Positions 35,074-47,800 of a stretch of 64,000 bases of DNA are shown here, piece after piece. Both the position numbers and the translations under genes were made by a program. The stretch lies in NCBI RefSeq assembly GCF_023091745.1, contig NW_026291808.1, forward strand, positions 62,001 to 126,000, written 5' to 3'. Numbering within the stretch: position 1 is the first letter of the stretch; each line of letters opens with the position of its first letter. The stretch comes from Budorcas taxicolor. Taxonomy: Eukaryota; Chordata; Mammalia; Artiodactyla; Bovidae. Under the pieces are notes generated by a model. The model worked only from the letters and a program-made list of their open reading frames with translations, did not search any database and had not been told where the DNA came from.

Positions 35074-37519
35074 TTGAGATGCGACGGGAACGCCGGGAAC
35101 TCTTTCCCGACGAAGCAGGGAAAGGATCCCTCATCTCGAGCTACGAGGCGGAAACGGGGCTCCTCTGGATGTAGGCGGGACCCTCGTGATTCCTCTCGAG
35201 TGGAGACGGGTATGTCGGGGAACTTCTTGATTTGCACCAAGGGTGTGAAGGAGCCTTTCGAAGTTCCAGAGGTGAGGTGTGATCAGCCTCGAGACGCCTC
35301 AGCGGAAATGGGCCTCATCTTGCCTTAGGGGAGAACCTCCTGGATTTTCTCGAGTTGCGGAAGGTCTTCTCGAGTTACGACGGGGACCTCAGGGACCCGC
35401 TCTGGTGGCCTCAGGAAAGGCCAGTCCCCATGCGAGTTGCTAGGGGACCTCTCGGGATTCCTCTCCCGTCCATGCCGGGACCTCAGTCCTTGTGTGGAGT
35501 CGGGGCCGGAACCTGAGGATTCCTCTCCAGTGTTGCCATGGATCTTGGGGTGCTTCTGAGTCTCCCCAGGGGAGTCAGGCCTCGTCTCGAGTGGGGGCAT
35601 GCACGTGCGCTTTCCTCCCGAGCTGCAGCAGTAGTGTCACGCTTCCTGTCACGTGTATCAAGGGATCTGTGGCTTTCCCTCGAGCCTGTACCTCGAGGCT
35701 TTCCCACGAGGCTTTCCCACAGGGCTGTGCCACGTGCCACCTTGGTGTGAGTCGATCCTCGGCGTGAAAGACGAGCCGGTGAAGGGAAAAGAGGTTCCTC
35801 TGGAATGGACTGAGACATCTGGGGGACTCTTGGAATGGTGGCACGACCCTGGAGTTCCTCTCGCCGTTCCTGTTGAGAGGGCCTCCTCTTGAGATGCGAC
35901 GGGAACGCTGTGAACTCTTTCCCGAGGAAGCAGGGAAAGGATCCCTCATCTCGAGCTACGAGGCGGAAACGGGGCTCCTCTGGATGTTGGCGGGACCCTC
36001 GTGATTCCTCTCGAGTGGAGACGGGTATGTCGGGGAACTTCTTGATTTGCACCAAGGGTGTGAAGGAGCCTTTCAAAGTTCCAGAGGGGAGGTGTGATCA
36101 GCCTCTAGACATCTCAGCGGAAATGGGCCTCATCTCGCCTGGAGGGGAGAACCTCCTGGATTTTCTCGAGTTGCGGCAGGTCTTCTCGAGTTACGACGGG
36201 GACCTCAGGGACCCGCTCTGGTGGCCTCAGGAAAGGCCAGTCCCCATGCGAGTTGCTAGGGGACCTCTCGGGATTCCTCTCCCGTCCATGCCGGGACCTC
36301 AGTCCTTGTGTGGAGTCGGGGCCGGAACCTGAGGATTCCTCTCCAGTGTTGCCATGGATCTTGGGGTGCTTCTGAGTCTCCCCAGGGGAGTCAGGCCTCG
36401 TCTCGAGTGGGGGCATGCACGTGCGCTTTCCTCCCGAGCTGCAGCAGTAGTGTCACGCTTCCTGTCACGTGGATCAAGGGATCTGTGGCTTTCCCTCGAG
36501 GCTGTCCCTCGAGGCTTTCCCACGAGGCTTTCCCACAGGGCTGTGCCACGTGCCACCTTGGTGTGAGTCGATCCTCGGCGTGAAAGACGAGCCGGTGAAG
36601 GGAAAAGAGGTTCCTCTGGAATGGACTGAGACATCTGGGGGACTCTTGGAATGGTGGCACGACCCTGGAGTTCCTCTCGCCGTTCCTGTTGAGAGGGCCT
36701 CCTCTTGAGATGCGACGGGAACGCCGGGAACTCTTTCCCGACGAAGCAGGGAAAGGATCCCTCATCTCGAGCTACGAGGCGGAAACGGGGCTCCTCTGGA
36801 TGTGGGCGGGACCCTCGTGATTCCTCTCGAGTGGAGACGGGTATGTCGGGGAACTTCTTGATTTGCACCAAGGGTGTGAAGGAGCCTTTCGAAGTTCCAG
36901 AGGTGAGGTGTGATCAGCCTCGAGACGCCTGAGCGGAAATGGGCCTCATCTCGCCTTAGGGGAGAACCTCCTGGATTTTCTCGAGTTGCGGCAGGTCTTC
37001 TCGAGTTACGACGGGGACCTCAGGGACCCGCTCTGGTGGCCTCAGGAAAGGCCAGTCCCCATGCGAGTTGCTAGGGGACCTCTCGGGATTCCTCTCCCGT
37101 CCATGCCAGGGCCTCAGTCCTTGTGTGGATTCGGGGCCGGAACCTGAGGATTCCTCTCCAGTGTTGCCATGGATCTTGGGGTGCTTCTGAGTCTCCCCAG
37201 GGGAGTCAGACCTCGTCTCGAGTGGGGGCATGCACGTGCGCTTTCCTCCCGAGCTGCAGCAGTAGTGTCACGCTTCCTGTCACGTGGATCAAGGGATCTG
37301 TGGCTTTCCCTCGAGCCTGTCCCTCGAGGCTTTCCCACGAGGCTTTCCCACAGGGCTGTGCCACGTGCCACCTTGGTGTGAGTCGATCCTCGGCGTGAAA
37401 GACGAGCCGGTGAAGGGAAAAGAGGTTCCTCTGGAATGGACTGAGACATCTGGGGGACTCTTGGAATGGTGGCACGACCCTGGAGTTCCTCTCGCCGTTC
37501 CTGTTGAGAGGGCCTCCTC
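35074..37519. repeat. M44-M46: shortened copy of M29-M32 with hybrid monomer M45
   Basis: M44 carries the GATGTAGG marker (A at 35173) and M45 the GATGTTGG marker (T at 35988), both exactly 12234 bp after M29 and M30. Within M45 the sequence then switches to the CTCTAGACATCTCAG marker of M31. The CGCCTGAGCGG marker of M32 comes back in M46 (G at 36931) only 11418 bp after its partner, exactly 816 bp short. M45 is therefore an M30/M31 hybrid and one monomer is missing relative to M29-M32. Confidence 0.92.
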
Positions 37520-39966
37520 TTGAGATGCGACGGGAACGCCGGGAACTCTTTCCCGACGAAGCAGGGAAAGGATCCCTCATCTCGAGCTACGAGGCGGAAA
37601 CGGGGCTCCTCTGGATGTGGGCGGGACCCTCGTGATTCCTCTCGAGTGGAGACGGGTATGTCGGGGAACTTCTTGATTTGCACCAAGGGTGTGAAGGAGC
37701 CTTTCAAAGTTCCAGAGGGGAGGTGTGATCAGCCTCTAGACATCTCAGCGGAAATGGGCCTCATCTCGCCTGGAGGGGAGAACCTCCTGGATTTTCTCGA
37801 GTTGCGGCAGGTCTTCTCGAGTTACGACGGGGACCTCAGGGACCCGATCTGGTGGCCTCAGGAAAGGCCAGTCCCCATGCGAGTTGCTAGGGGACCTCTC
37901 GGGATTCCTCTCCCGTCCATGCCGGGACCTCAGTCCTTGTGTGGAGTCGGGGCCGGAACCTGAGGATTCCTCTCCAGTGTTGCCATGGATCTTGGGGTGC
38001 TTCTGAGTCTCCCCAGGGGAGTCAGGCCTCGTCTCGAGTGGGGGCATGCACGTGCGCTTTCCTCCCGAGCTGCAGCAGTAGTGTCACGCTTCCTGTCACG
38101 TGGATCAAGGGATCTGTGGCTTTCCCTCGAGGCTGTCCCTCGAGGCTTTCCCACGAGGCTTTCCCACAGGGCTGTGCCACGTGCCACCTTGGTGTGAGTC
38201 GATCCTCGGCGTGAAAGACGAGCCGGTGAAGGGAAAAGAGGTTCCTCTGGAATGGACTGAGACATCTGGGGGACTCTTGGAATGGTGGCACGACCCTGGA
38301 GTTCCTCTCGCCGTTCCTGTTGAGAGGGCCTCCTCTTGAGATGCGACGGGAACGCCGGGAACTCTTTTCCGACGAAGCAGGGAAAGGATCCCTCATCTCG
38401 AGCTACGAGGCGGAAACGGGGCTCCTCTGGATGTGGGCGGGACCCTCGTGATTCCTCTCGAGTGGAGACGGGTATGTCGGGGAACTTCTTGATTTGCACC
38501 AAGGGTGTGAAGGAGCCTTTCGAAGTTCCAGAGGTGAGGTGTGATCAGCCTCGAGACGCCTGAGCGGAAATGGGCCTCATCTCGCCTTAGGGGAGAACCT
38601 CCTGGATTTTCTCGAGTTGCGGCAGGTCTTCTCGAGTTACGACGGGGACCTCAGGGACCCGCTCTGGTGGCCTCAGGAAAGGCCAGTCCCCATGCGAGTT
38701 GCTAGGGGACCTCTCGGGATTCCTCTCCCGTCCATGCCAGGGCCTCAGTCCTTGTGTGGATTCGGGGCCGGAACCTGAGGATTCCTCTCCAGTGTTGCCA
38801 TGGATCTTGGGGTGCTTCTGAGTCTCCCCAGGGGAGTCAGACCTCGTCTCGAGTGGGGGCATGCACGTGCGCTTTCCTCCCGAGCTGCAGCAGTAGTGTC
38901 ACGCTTCCTGTCACGTGGATCAAGGGATCTGTGGCTTTCCCTCGAGGCTGTCCCTCGAGGCTTTCCCACGAGGCTTTCCCACAGGGCTGTGCCACGTGCC
39001 ACCTTGGTGTGAGTCGATCCTCGGCGTGAAAGACGAGCCGGTGAAGGGAAAAGAGGTTCCTCTGGAATGGACTGAGACATCTGGGGGACTCTTGGAATGG
39101 TGGCACGACCCTGGAGTTCCTCTCGCCGTTCCTGTTGAGAGGGCCTCCTCTTGAGATGCGACGGGAACGCCGGGAACTCTTTCCCGACGAAGCAGGGAAA
39201 GGATCCCTCATCTCGAGCTACGAGGCGGAAACGGGGCTCCTCTGGATGTGGGCGGGACCCTCGTGATTCCTCTCGAGTGGAGACGGGTATGTCGGGGAAC
39301 TTCTTGATTTGCACCAAGGGTGTGAAGGAGCCTTTCAAAGTTCCAGAGGGGAGGTGTGATCAGCCTCTAGACATCTCAGCGGAAATCGGCCTCATCTCGC
39401 CTGGAGGGGAGAACCTCCTGGATTTTCTCGAGTTGCGGCAGGTCTTCTCGAGTTACGACGGGGACCTCAGGGACCCGCTCTGGTGGCCTCAGGAAAGGCC
39501 AGTCCCCATGCGAGTTGCTAGGGGACCTCTCGGGATTCCTCTCCCGTCCATGCCGGGACCTCAGTCCTTGTGTGGAGTCGGGGCCGGAACCTGAGGATTC
39601 CTCTCCAGTGTTGCCATGGATCTTGGGGTGCTTCTGAGTCTCCCCAGGGGAGTCAGGCCTCGTCTCGAGTGGGGGCATGCACGTGCGCTTTCCTCCCGAG
39701 CTGCAGCAGTAGTGTCACGCTTCCTGTCACGTGGATCAAGGGATCTGTGGCTTTCCCTCGAGGCTGTCCCTCGAGGCTTTCCCACGAGGCTTTCCCACAG
39801 GGCTGTGCCACGTGCCACCTTGGTGTGAGTCGATCCTCGGCGTGAAAGACGAGCCGGTGAAGGGAAAAGAGGTTCCTCTGGAATGGACTGAGACATCTGG
39901 GGGACTCTTGGAATGGTGGCACGACCCTGGAGTTCCTCTCGCCGTTCCTGTTGAGAGGGCCTCCTC
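36705..39966. repeat. M46-M47 and M48-M49: tandem dimer duplication, 1631-bp period
   Basis: M46 (36705) and M48 (38336) are both E-type with CGCCTGAGCGG, the GGATTCGGGG variant and CAGACCTCGTC. M47 (37520) and M49 (39151) both have TTTCAAAGTTCC and CTCTAGACATCTCAG. The marker G at 36931 and 38562 gives a 1631-bp step. Private changes since the copy include CTCTTTTCCG in M48, GACCCGATCTGG in M47 and GGAAATCGG in M49. The M46 part overlaps the shortened M29-M32 copy. Confidence 0.9.
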
Positions 39967-42900
39967 TTGAGATGCGACGGGAACGCCGGGAACTCTTTCC
40001 CGACGAAGCAGGGAAAGGATCCCTCATCTCGAGCTACGAGGCGGAAACGGGGCTCCTCTGGATGTGGGCGGGACCCTCGTGATTCCTCTCGAGTGGAGAC
40101 GGGTATGTCGGGGAACTTCTTGATTTGCACCAAGGGTGTGAAGGAGCCTTTCGAAGTTCCAGAGGTGAGGTGTGATCAGCCTCGAGACGCCTCAGCGGAA
40201 ATGGGCCTCATCTCGCCTGGAGGGGAGAACCTCCTGGATTTTCTCGAGTTGCGGAAGGTCTTCTCGAGTTACGACGGGAACCTCAGGGACCCGCTCTGGT
40301 GGCCTCAGGAAAGGCCAGTCCCCATGCGAGTTGCTAGGGGACCTCTCGGGATTCCTCTCCCGTCCATGCCGGGGCCTCAGTCCTTGTGTGGAGTCGGGGC
40401 CGGAACCTGAGGATTCCTCTCCAGTGTTGCCATGGATCTTGGGGTGCTTCTGAGTCTCCCCAGGGGAGTCAGGCCTCGTCTCGAGTGGGGGCATGCACGT
40501 GCGCTTTCCTCCCGAGCTGCAGCAGTAGTGTCACGCTTCCTGTCACGTGGATCAAGGGATCTGTGGCTTTCCCTCGAGCCTGTCCCTCGAGGCTTTCCCA
40601 CGAGGCTTTCCCACAGGGCTGTGCCACGTGCCACCTTGGTGTGAGTCGATCCTCGGCGTGAAAGACGAGCCGGTGAAAGGAAAAGAGGTTCCTCTGGAAT
40701 GGACTGAGACATCTGGGGGACTCTTGGAATGGTGGCACGACCCTGGAGTTCCTCTCGCCGTTCCTGTTGAGAGGGCCTCCTCTTGAGATGCGACGGGAAC
40801 GCTGTGAACTCTTTCCCGAGGAAGCAGGGAAAGGATCCCTCATCTCGAGCTACGAGGCGGAAACGGGGCTCCTCTGGATGTGGGCGGGACCCTCGTGATT
40901 CCTCTCGAGTGGAGACGGCTCGGTCGGGGAACTTCTTGATTTGCACCAAGGGTGTGAAGGAGCCTTTCGAAGTTCCAGAGGTGAGGTGTGATCAGCCTCG
41001 AGACGCCTCAGCGGAAATGGGCCTCATCTCGCCTGGAGGGGAGAACCTCCTGGATTTTCTCGAGTTGCGGAAGGTCTTCTCGAGTTACGACGGGGACCTC
41101 AGGGACCCGCTCTGGTGGCCTCAGGAAAGGCCAGTCCCCATGCGAGTTGCTAGGGGACCTCTCGGGATTCCTCTCCCGTCCATGCCGGGGCCTCAGTCCT
41201 TGTGTGGAGTCGGGGCCGGAACCTGAGGATTCCTCTCCAGTGTTGCCATGGATCTTGGGGTGCTTCTGAGTCTCCCCAGGGGAGTCAGGCCTCGTCTCGA
41301 GTGGGGGCATGCACGTGCGCTTTCCTCCCGAGCTGCAGCAGTAGTGTCACGCTTCCTGTCACGTGGATCAAGGGATCTGTGGCTTTCCCTCGAGCCTGTC
41401 CCTCGAGGCTTTCCCACGAGGCTTTCCCACAGGGCTGTGCCACGTGCCACCTTGGTGTGAGTCGATCCTCGGCGTGAAAGACGAGCCGGTGAAGGGAAAA
41501 GAGGTTCCTCTGGAATGGACTGAGACATCTGGGGGACTCTTGGAATGGTGGCACGACCCTGGAGTTCCTCTCGCCGTTCCTGTTGAGAGGGCCTCCTCTT
41601 GAGATGCGACGGGAACGCCGGGAACTCTTTTCCGACGAAGCAGGGAAAGGATCCCTCATCTCGAGCTACGAGGCGGAAACGGGGCTCCTCTGGATGTGGG
41701 CGGGACCCTCGTGATTCCTCTCGAGTGGAGACGGCTCGGTCGGGGAACTTCTTGATTTGCACCAAGGGTGTGAAGGAGCCTTTCGAAGTTCCAGAGGTGA
41801 GGTGTGATCAGCCTCGAGACGCCTCAGCGGAAATGGGCCTCATCTCGCCTGGAGGGGAGAACCTCCTGGATTTTCTCGAGTTGCGGCAGGTCTTCTCGAG
41901 TTACGACGGGGACCTCAGGGACCCGCTCTGGTGGCCTCAGGAAAGGCCAGTCCCCATGCGAGTTGCTAGGGGACCTCTCGGGATTCCTCTCCCGTCCATG
42001 CCGGGGCCTCAGTCCTTGTGTGGAGTCGGGGCCGGAACCTGAGGATTCCTCTCCAGTGTTGCCATGGATCTTGGGGTGCTTCTGAGTCTCCCCAGGGGAG
42101 TCAGGCCTCGTCTCGAGTGGGGGCATGCACGTGCGCTTTACTCCCGAGCTGCAGCAGTAGTGTCACACTTCCTGTCACGTGGATCAAGGGATCTGTGGCT
42201 TTCCCTCGAGCCTGTCCCTCGAGGCTTTCCCACGAGGCTTTCCCACAGGGCTGTGCCACGTGCCACCTTGGTGTGAGTCGATCCTCGGCGTGAAAGACGA
42301 GCCGGTGAAGGGAAAAGAGGTTCCTCTGGAATGGACTGAGACATCTGGGGGACTCTTGGAATGGTGGCACGACCCTGGAGTTCCTCTCGCCGTTCCTGTT
42401 GAGAGGGCCTCCTCTTGAGATGCGACGGGAACGCCGGGAACTCTTTCCCGACGAAGCAGGGAAAGGATCCCTCATCTCGAGCTACGAGGCGGAAACGGGG
42501 CTCCTCTGGATGTGGGCGGGACCCTCGTGATTCCTCTCGAGTGGAGACGGGTATGTCGGGGAACTTCTTGATTTGCACCAAGGGTGTGAAGGAGCCTTTC
42601 GAAGTTCCAGAGGTGAGGTGTGATCAGCCTCGAGACGCCTCAGCGGAAATGGGCCTCATCTCGCCTTAGGGGAGAACCTCCTGGATTTTCTCGAGTTGCG
42701 GAAGGTCTTCTCGAGTTACGACGGGGACCTCAGGGACCCGCTCTGGTGGCCTCAGGAAAGGCCAGTCCCCATGCGAGTTGCTAGGGGACCTCTCGGGATT
42801 CCTCTCCCGTCCATGCCGGGGCCTCAGTCCTTGTGTGGAGTCGGGGCCGGAACCTGAGGATTCCTCTCCAGTGTTGCCATGGATCTTGGGGTGCTTCTGA

Positions 42901-44861
42901 GTCTCCCCAGGGGAGTCAGGCCTCGTCTCGAGTGGGGGCATGCACGTGCGCTTTCCTCCCGAGCTGCAGCAGTAGTGTCACGCTTCCTGTCACGTGGATC
43001 AAGGGATCTGTGGCTTTCCCTCGAGGCTGTCCCTCGAGGCTTTCCCACGAGGCTTTCCCACAGGGCTGTGCCACGTGCCACCTTGGTGTGAGTCGATCCT
43101 CGGCGTGAAAGACGAGCCGGTGAAGGGAAAAGAGGTTCCTCTGGAATGGACTGAGACATCTGGGGGACTCTTGGAATGGTGGCACGACCCTGGAGTTCCT
43201 CTCGCCGTTCCTGTTGAGAGGGCCTCCTCTTGAGATGCGACGGGAACGCTGTGAACTCTTTCCCGAGGAAGCAGGGAAAGGATCCCTCATCTCGAGCTAC
43301 GAGGCGGAAACGGGGCTCCTCTGGATGTGGGCGGGACCCTCGTGATTCCTCTCGAGTGGAGACGGCTCGGTCGGGGAACTTCTTGATTTGCACCAAGGGT
43401 GTGAAGGACCCTTTCGAAGTTCCAGAGGTGAGGTGTGATCAGCCTCGAGACGCCTCAGCGGAAATGGGCCTCATCTCGCCTGGAGGGGAGAACCTCCTGG
43501 ATTTTCTCGAGTTGCGGCAGGTCTTCTCGAGTTACGACGGGGACCTCAGGGACCCGCTCTGGTGGCCTCAGGAAAGGCCAGTCCCCATGCGAGTTGCTAG
43601 GGGACCTCTCGGGATTCCTCTCCCGTCCATGCCGGGGCCTCAGTCCTTGTGTGGAGTCGGGGCCGGAACCTGAGGATTCCTCTCCAGTGTTGCCATGGAT
43701 CTTGGGGTGCTTCTGAGTCTCCCCAGGGGAGTCAGGCCTCGTCTCGAGTGGGGGCATGCACGTGCGCTTTCCTCCCGAGCTGCAGCAGTAGTGTCACGCT
43801 TCCTGTCACGTGGATCAAGGGATCTGTGGCTTTCCCTCGAGCCTGTCCCTCGAGGCTTTCCCACGAGGCTTTCCCACAGGGCTGTGCCACGTGCCACCTT
43901 GGTGTGAGTCGATCCTCGGCGTGAAAGACGAGCCGGTGAAGGGAAAAGAGGTTCCTCTGGAATGGACTGAGACATCTGGGGGACTCTTGGAATGGTGGCA
44001 CGACCCTGGAGTTCCTCTCGCCGTTCCTGTTGAGAGGGCCTCCTCTTGAGATGCGACGGGAACGCTGTGAACTCTTTCCCGACGAAGCAGGGAAAGGATC
44101 CCTCATCTCGAGCTACGAGGCGGAAACGGGGCTCCTCTGGATGTGGGCGGGACCCTCGTGATTCCTCTCGAGTGGAGACGGCTAGGTCGGGGAACTTCTT
44201 GATTTGCACCAAGGGTGTGAAGGACCCTTTCGAAGTTCCAGAGGTGAGGTGTGATCAGCCTCGAGATGCCTCAGCGGAAATGGGCCTCATCTCGCCTGGA
44301 GGGGAGAACCTCCTGGATTTTCTCGAGTTGCGGCAGGTCTTCTCGAGTTACGACGGGGACCTCAGGGACCCGCTCTGGTGGCCTCAGGAAAGGCCAGTCC
44401 CCATGCGAGTTGCTAGGGGACCTCTCGGGATTCCTCTCCCGTCCATGCCGGGGCCTCAGTCCTTGTGTGGAGTCGGGGCCGGAACCTGAGGATTCCTCTC
44501 CAGTGTTGCCATGGATCTTGGGGTGCTTCTGAGTCTCCCCAGGGGAGTCAGGCCTCGTCTCGAGTGGGGGCATGCACGTGCGCTTTCCTCCCGAGCTGCA
44601 GCAGTAGTGTCACGCTTCCTGTCACGTGGATCAAGGGATCTGTGGCTTTCCCTCGAGGCTGTCCCTCGAGGCTTTCCCACGAGGCTTTCCCACAGGGCTG
44701 TGCCACGTGCCACCTTGGTGTGAGTCGATCCTCGGCGTGAAAGACGAGCCGGTGAAGGGAAAAGAGGTTCCTCTGGAATGGACTGAGACATCTGGGGGAC
44801 TCTTGGAATGGTGGCACGACCCTGGAGTTCCTCTCGCCGTTCCTGTTGAGAGGGCCTCCTC
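39967..44861. repeat. M50-M55: six-monomer higher-order block, copy 1 (4895 bp)
   Basis: Monomers start at 39967, 40783, 41599, 42415, 43230 and 44046. The order is: M50 with GCGGAAGG and GACGGGAACC; M51 D+T; M52 T with GCTTTACTCCC and TCACACTTCC; M53 E (815 bp); M54 D+T with AAGGACCC; M55 D-start+T with GACGGCTAGG and CTCGAGATGCC. The next six monomers repeat this at an offset of exactly 4895 bp. M52 also has CTCTTTTCCG (T at 41631), a change shared with M48 but absent from the second copy. Confidence 0.93.
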
Positions 44862-47800
44862 TTGAGATGCGACGGGAACGCCGGGAACTCTTTCCCGACG
44901 AAGCAGGGAAAGGATCCCTCATCTCGAGCTACGAGGCGGAAACGGGGCTCCTCTGGATGTGGGCGGGACCCTCGTGATTCCTCTCGAGTGGAGACGGGTA
45001 TGTCGGGGAACTTCTTGATTTGCACCAAGGGTGTGAAGGAGCCTTTCGAAGTTCCAGAGGTGAGGTGTGATCAGCCTCGAGACGCCTCAGCGGAAATGGG
45101 CCTCATCTCGCCTGGAGGGGAGAACCTCCTGGATTTTCTCGAGTTGCGGAAGGTCTTCTCGAGTTACGACGGGAACCTCAGGGACCCGCTCTGGTGGCCT
45201 CAGGAAAGGCCAGTCCCCATGCGAGTTGCTAGGGGACCTCTCGGGATTCCTCTCCCGTCCATGCCGGGGCCTCAGTCCTTGTGTGGAGTCGGGGCCGGAA
45301 CCTGAGGATTCCTCTCCAGTGTTGCCATGGATCTTGGGGTGCTTCTGAGTCTCCCCAGGGGAGTCAGGCCTCGTCTCGAGTGGGGGCATGCACGTGCGCT
45401 TTCCTCCCGAGCTGCAGCAGTAGTGTCACGCTTCCTGTCACGTGGATCAAGGGATCTGTGGCTTTCCCTCGAGCCTGTCCCTCGAGGCTTTCCCACGAGG
45501 CTTTCCCACAGGGCTGTGCCACGTGCCACCTTGGTGTGAGTCGATCCTCGGCGTGAAAGACGAGCCGGTGAAAGGAAAAGAGGTTCCTCTGGAATGGACT
45601 GAGACATCTGGGGGACTCTTGGAATGGTGGCACGACCCTGGAGTTCCTCTCGCCGTTCCTGTTGAGAGGGCCTCCTCTTGAGATGCGACGGGAACGCTGT
45701 GAACTCTTTCCCGAGGAAGCAGGGAAAGGATCCCTCATCTCGAGCTACGAGGCGGAAACGGGGCTCCTCTGGATGTGGGCGGGACCCTCGTGATTCCTCT
45801 CGAGTGGAGACGGCTCGGTCGGGGAACTTCTTGATTTGCACCAAGGGTGTGAAGGAGCCTTTCGAAGTTCCAGAGGTGAGGTGTGATCAGCCTCGAGACG
45901 CCTCAGCGGAAATGGGCCTCATCTCGCCTGGAGGGGAGAACCTCCTGGATTTTCTCGAGTTGCGGAAGGTCTTCTCGAGTTACGACGGGGACCTCAGGGA
46001 CCCGCTCTGGTGGCCTCAGGAAAGGCCAGTCCCCATGCGAGTTGCTAGGGGACCTCTCGGGATTCCTCTCCCGTCCATGCCGGGGCCTCAGTCCTTGTGT
46101 GGAGTCGGGGCCGGAACCTGAGGATTCCTCTCCAGTGTTGCCATGGATCTTGGGGTGCTTCTGAGTCTCCCCAGGGGAGTCAGGCCTCGTCTCGAGTGGG
46201 GGCATGCACGTGCGCTTTCCTCCCGAGCTGCAGCAGTAGTGTCACGCTTCCTGTCACGTGGATCAAGGGATCTGTGGCTTTCCCTCGAGGCTGTCCCTCG
46301 AGGCTTTCCCACGAGGCTTTCCCACAGGGCTGTGCCACGTGCCACCTTGGTGTGAGTCGATCCTCGGCGTGAAAGACGAGACGGTGAAGGGAAAAGAGGT
46401 TCCTCTGGAATGGACTGAGACATCTGGGGGACTCTTGGAATGGTGGCACGACCCTGGAGTTCCTCTCGCCGTTCCTGTTGAGAGGGCCTCCTCTTGAGAT
46501 GCGACGGGAACGCCGGGAACTCTTTCCCGACGAAGCAGGGAAAGGATCCCTCATCTCGAGCTACGAGGCGGAAACGGGGCTCCTCTGGATGTGGGCGGGA
46601 CCCTCGTGATTCCTCTCGAGTGGAGACGGCTCGGTCGGGGAACTTCTTGATTTGCACCAAGGGTGTGAAGGAGCCTTTCGAAGTTCCAGAGGTGAGGTGT
46701 GATCAGCCTCGAGACGCCTCAGCGGAAATGGGCCTCATCTCGCCTGGAGGGGAGAACCTCCTGGATTTTCTCGAGTTGCGGCAGGTCTTCTCGAGTTACG
46801 ACGGGGACCTCAGGGACCCGCTCTGGTGGCCTCAGGAAAGGCCAGTCCCCATGCGAGTTGCTAGGGGACCTCTCGGGATTCCTCTCCCGTCCATGCCGGG
46901 GCCTCAGTCCTTGTGTGGAGTCGGGGCCGGAACCTGAGGATTCCTCTCCAGTGTTGCCATGGATCTTGGGGTGCTTCTGAGTCTCCCCAGGGGAGTCAGG
47001 CCTCGTCTCGAGTGGGGGCATGCACGTGCGCTTTACTCCCGAGCTGCAGCAGTAGTGTCACACTTCCTGTCACGTGGATCAAGGGATCTGTGGCTTTCCC
47101 TCGAGCCTGTCCCTCGAGGCTTTCCCACGAGGCTTTCCCACAGGGCTGTGCCACGTGCCACCTTGGTGTGAGTCGATCCTCGGCGTGAAAGACGAGCCGG
47201 TGAAGGGAAAAGAGGTTCCTCTGGAATGGACTGAGACATCTGGGGGACTCTTGGAATGGTGGCACGACCCTGGAGTTCCTCTCGCCGTTCCTGTTGAGAG
47301 GGCCTCCTCTTGAGATGCGACGGGAACGCCGGGAACTCTTTCCCGACGAAGCAGGGAAAGGATCCCTCATCTCGAGCTACGAGGCGGAAACGGGGCTCCT
47401 CTGGATGTGGGCGGGACCCTCGTGATTCCTCTCGAGTGGAGACGGGTATGTCGGGGAACTTCTTGATTTGCACCAAGGGTGTGAAGGAGCCTTTCGAAGT
47501 TCCAGAGGTGAGGTGTGATCAGCCTCGAGACGCCTCAGCGGAAATGGGCCTCATCTCGCCTTAGGGGAGAACCTCCTGGATTTTCTCGAGTTGCGGAAGG
47601 TCTTCTCGAGTTACGACGGGGACCTCAGGGACCCGCTCTGGTGGCCTCAGGAAAGGCCAGTCCCCATGCGAGTTGCTAGGGGACCTCTCGGGATTCCTCT
47701 CCCGTCCATGCCGGGGCCTCAGTCCTTGTGTGGAGTCGGGGCCGGAACCTGAGGATTCCTCTCCAGTGTTGCCATGGATCTTGGGGTGCTTCTGAGTCTC

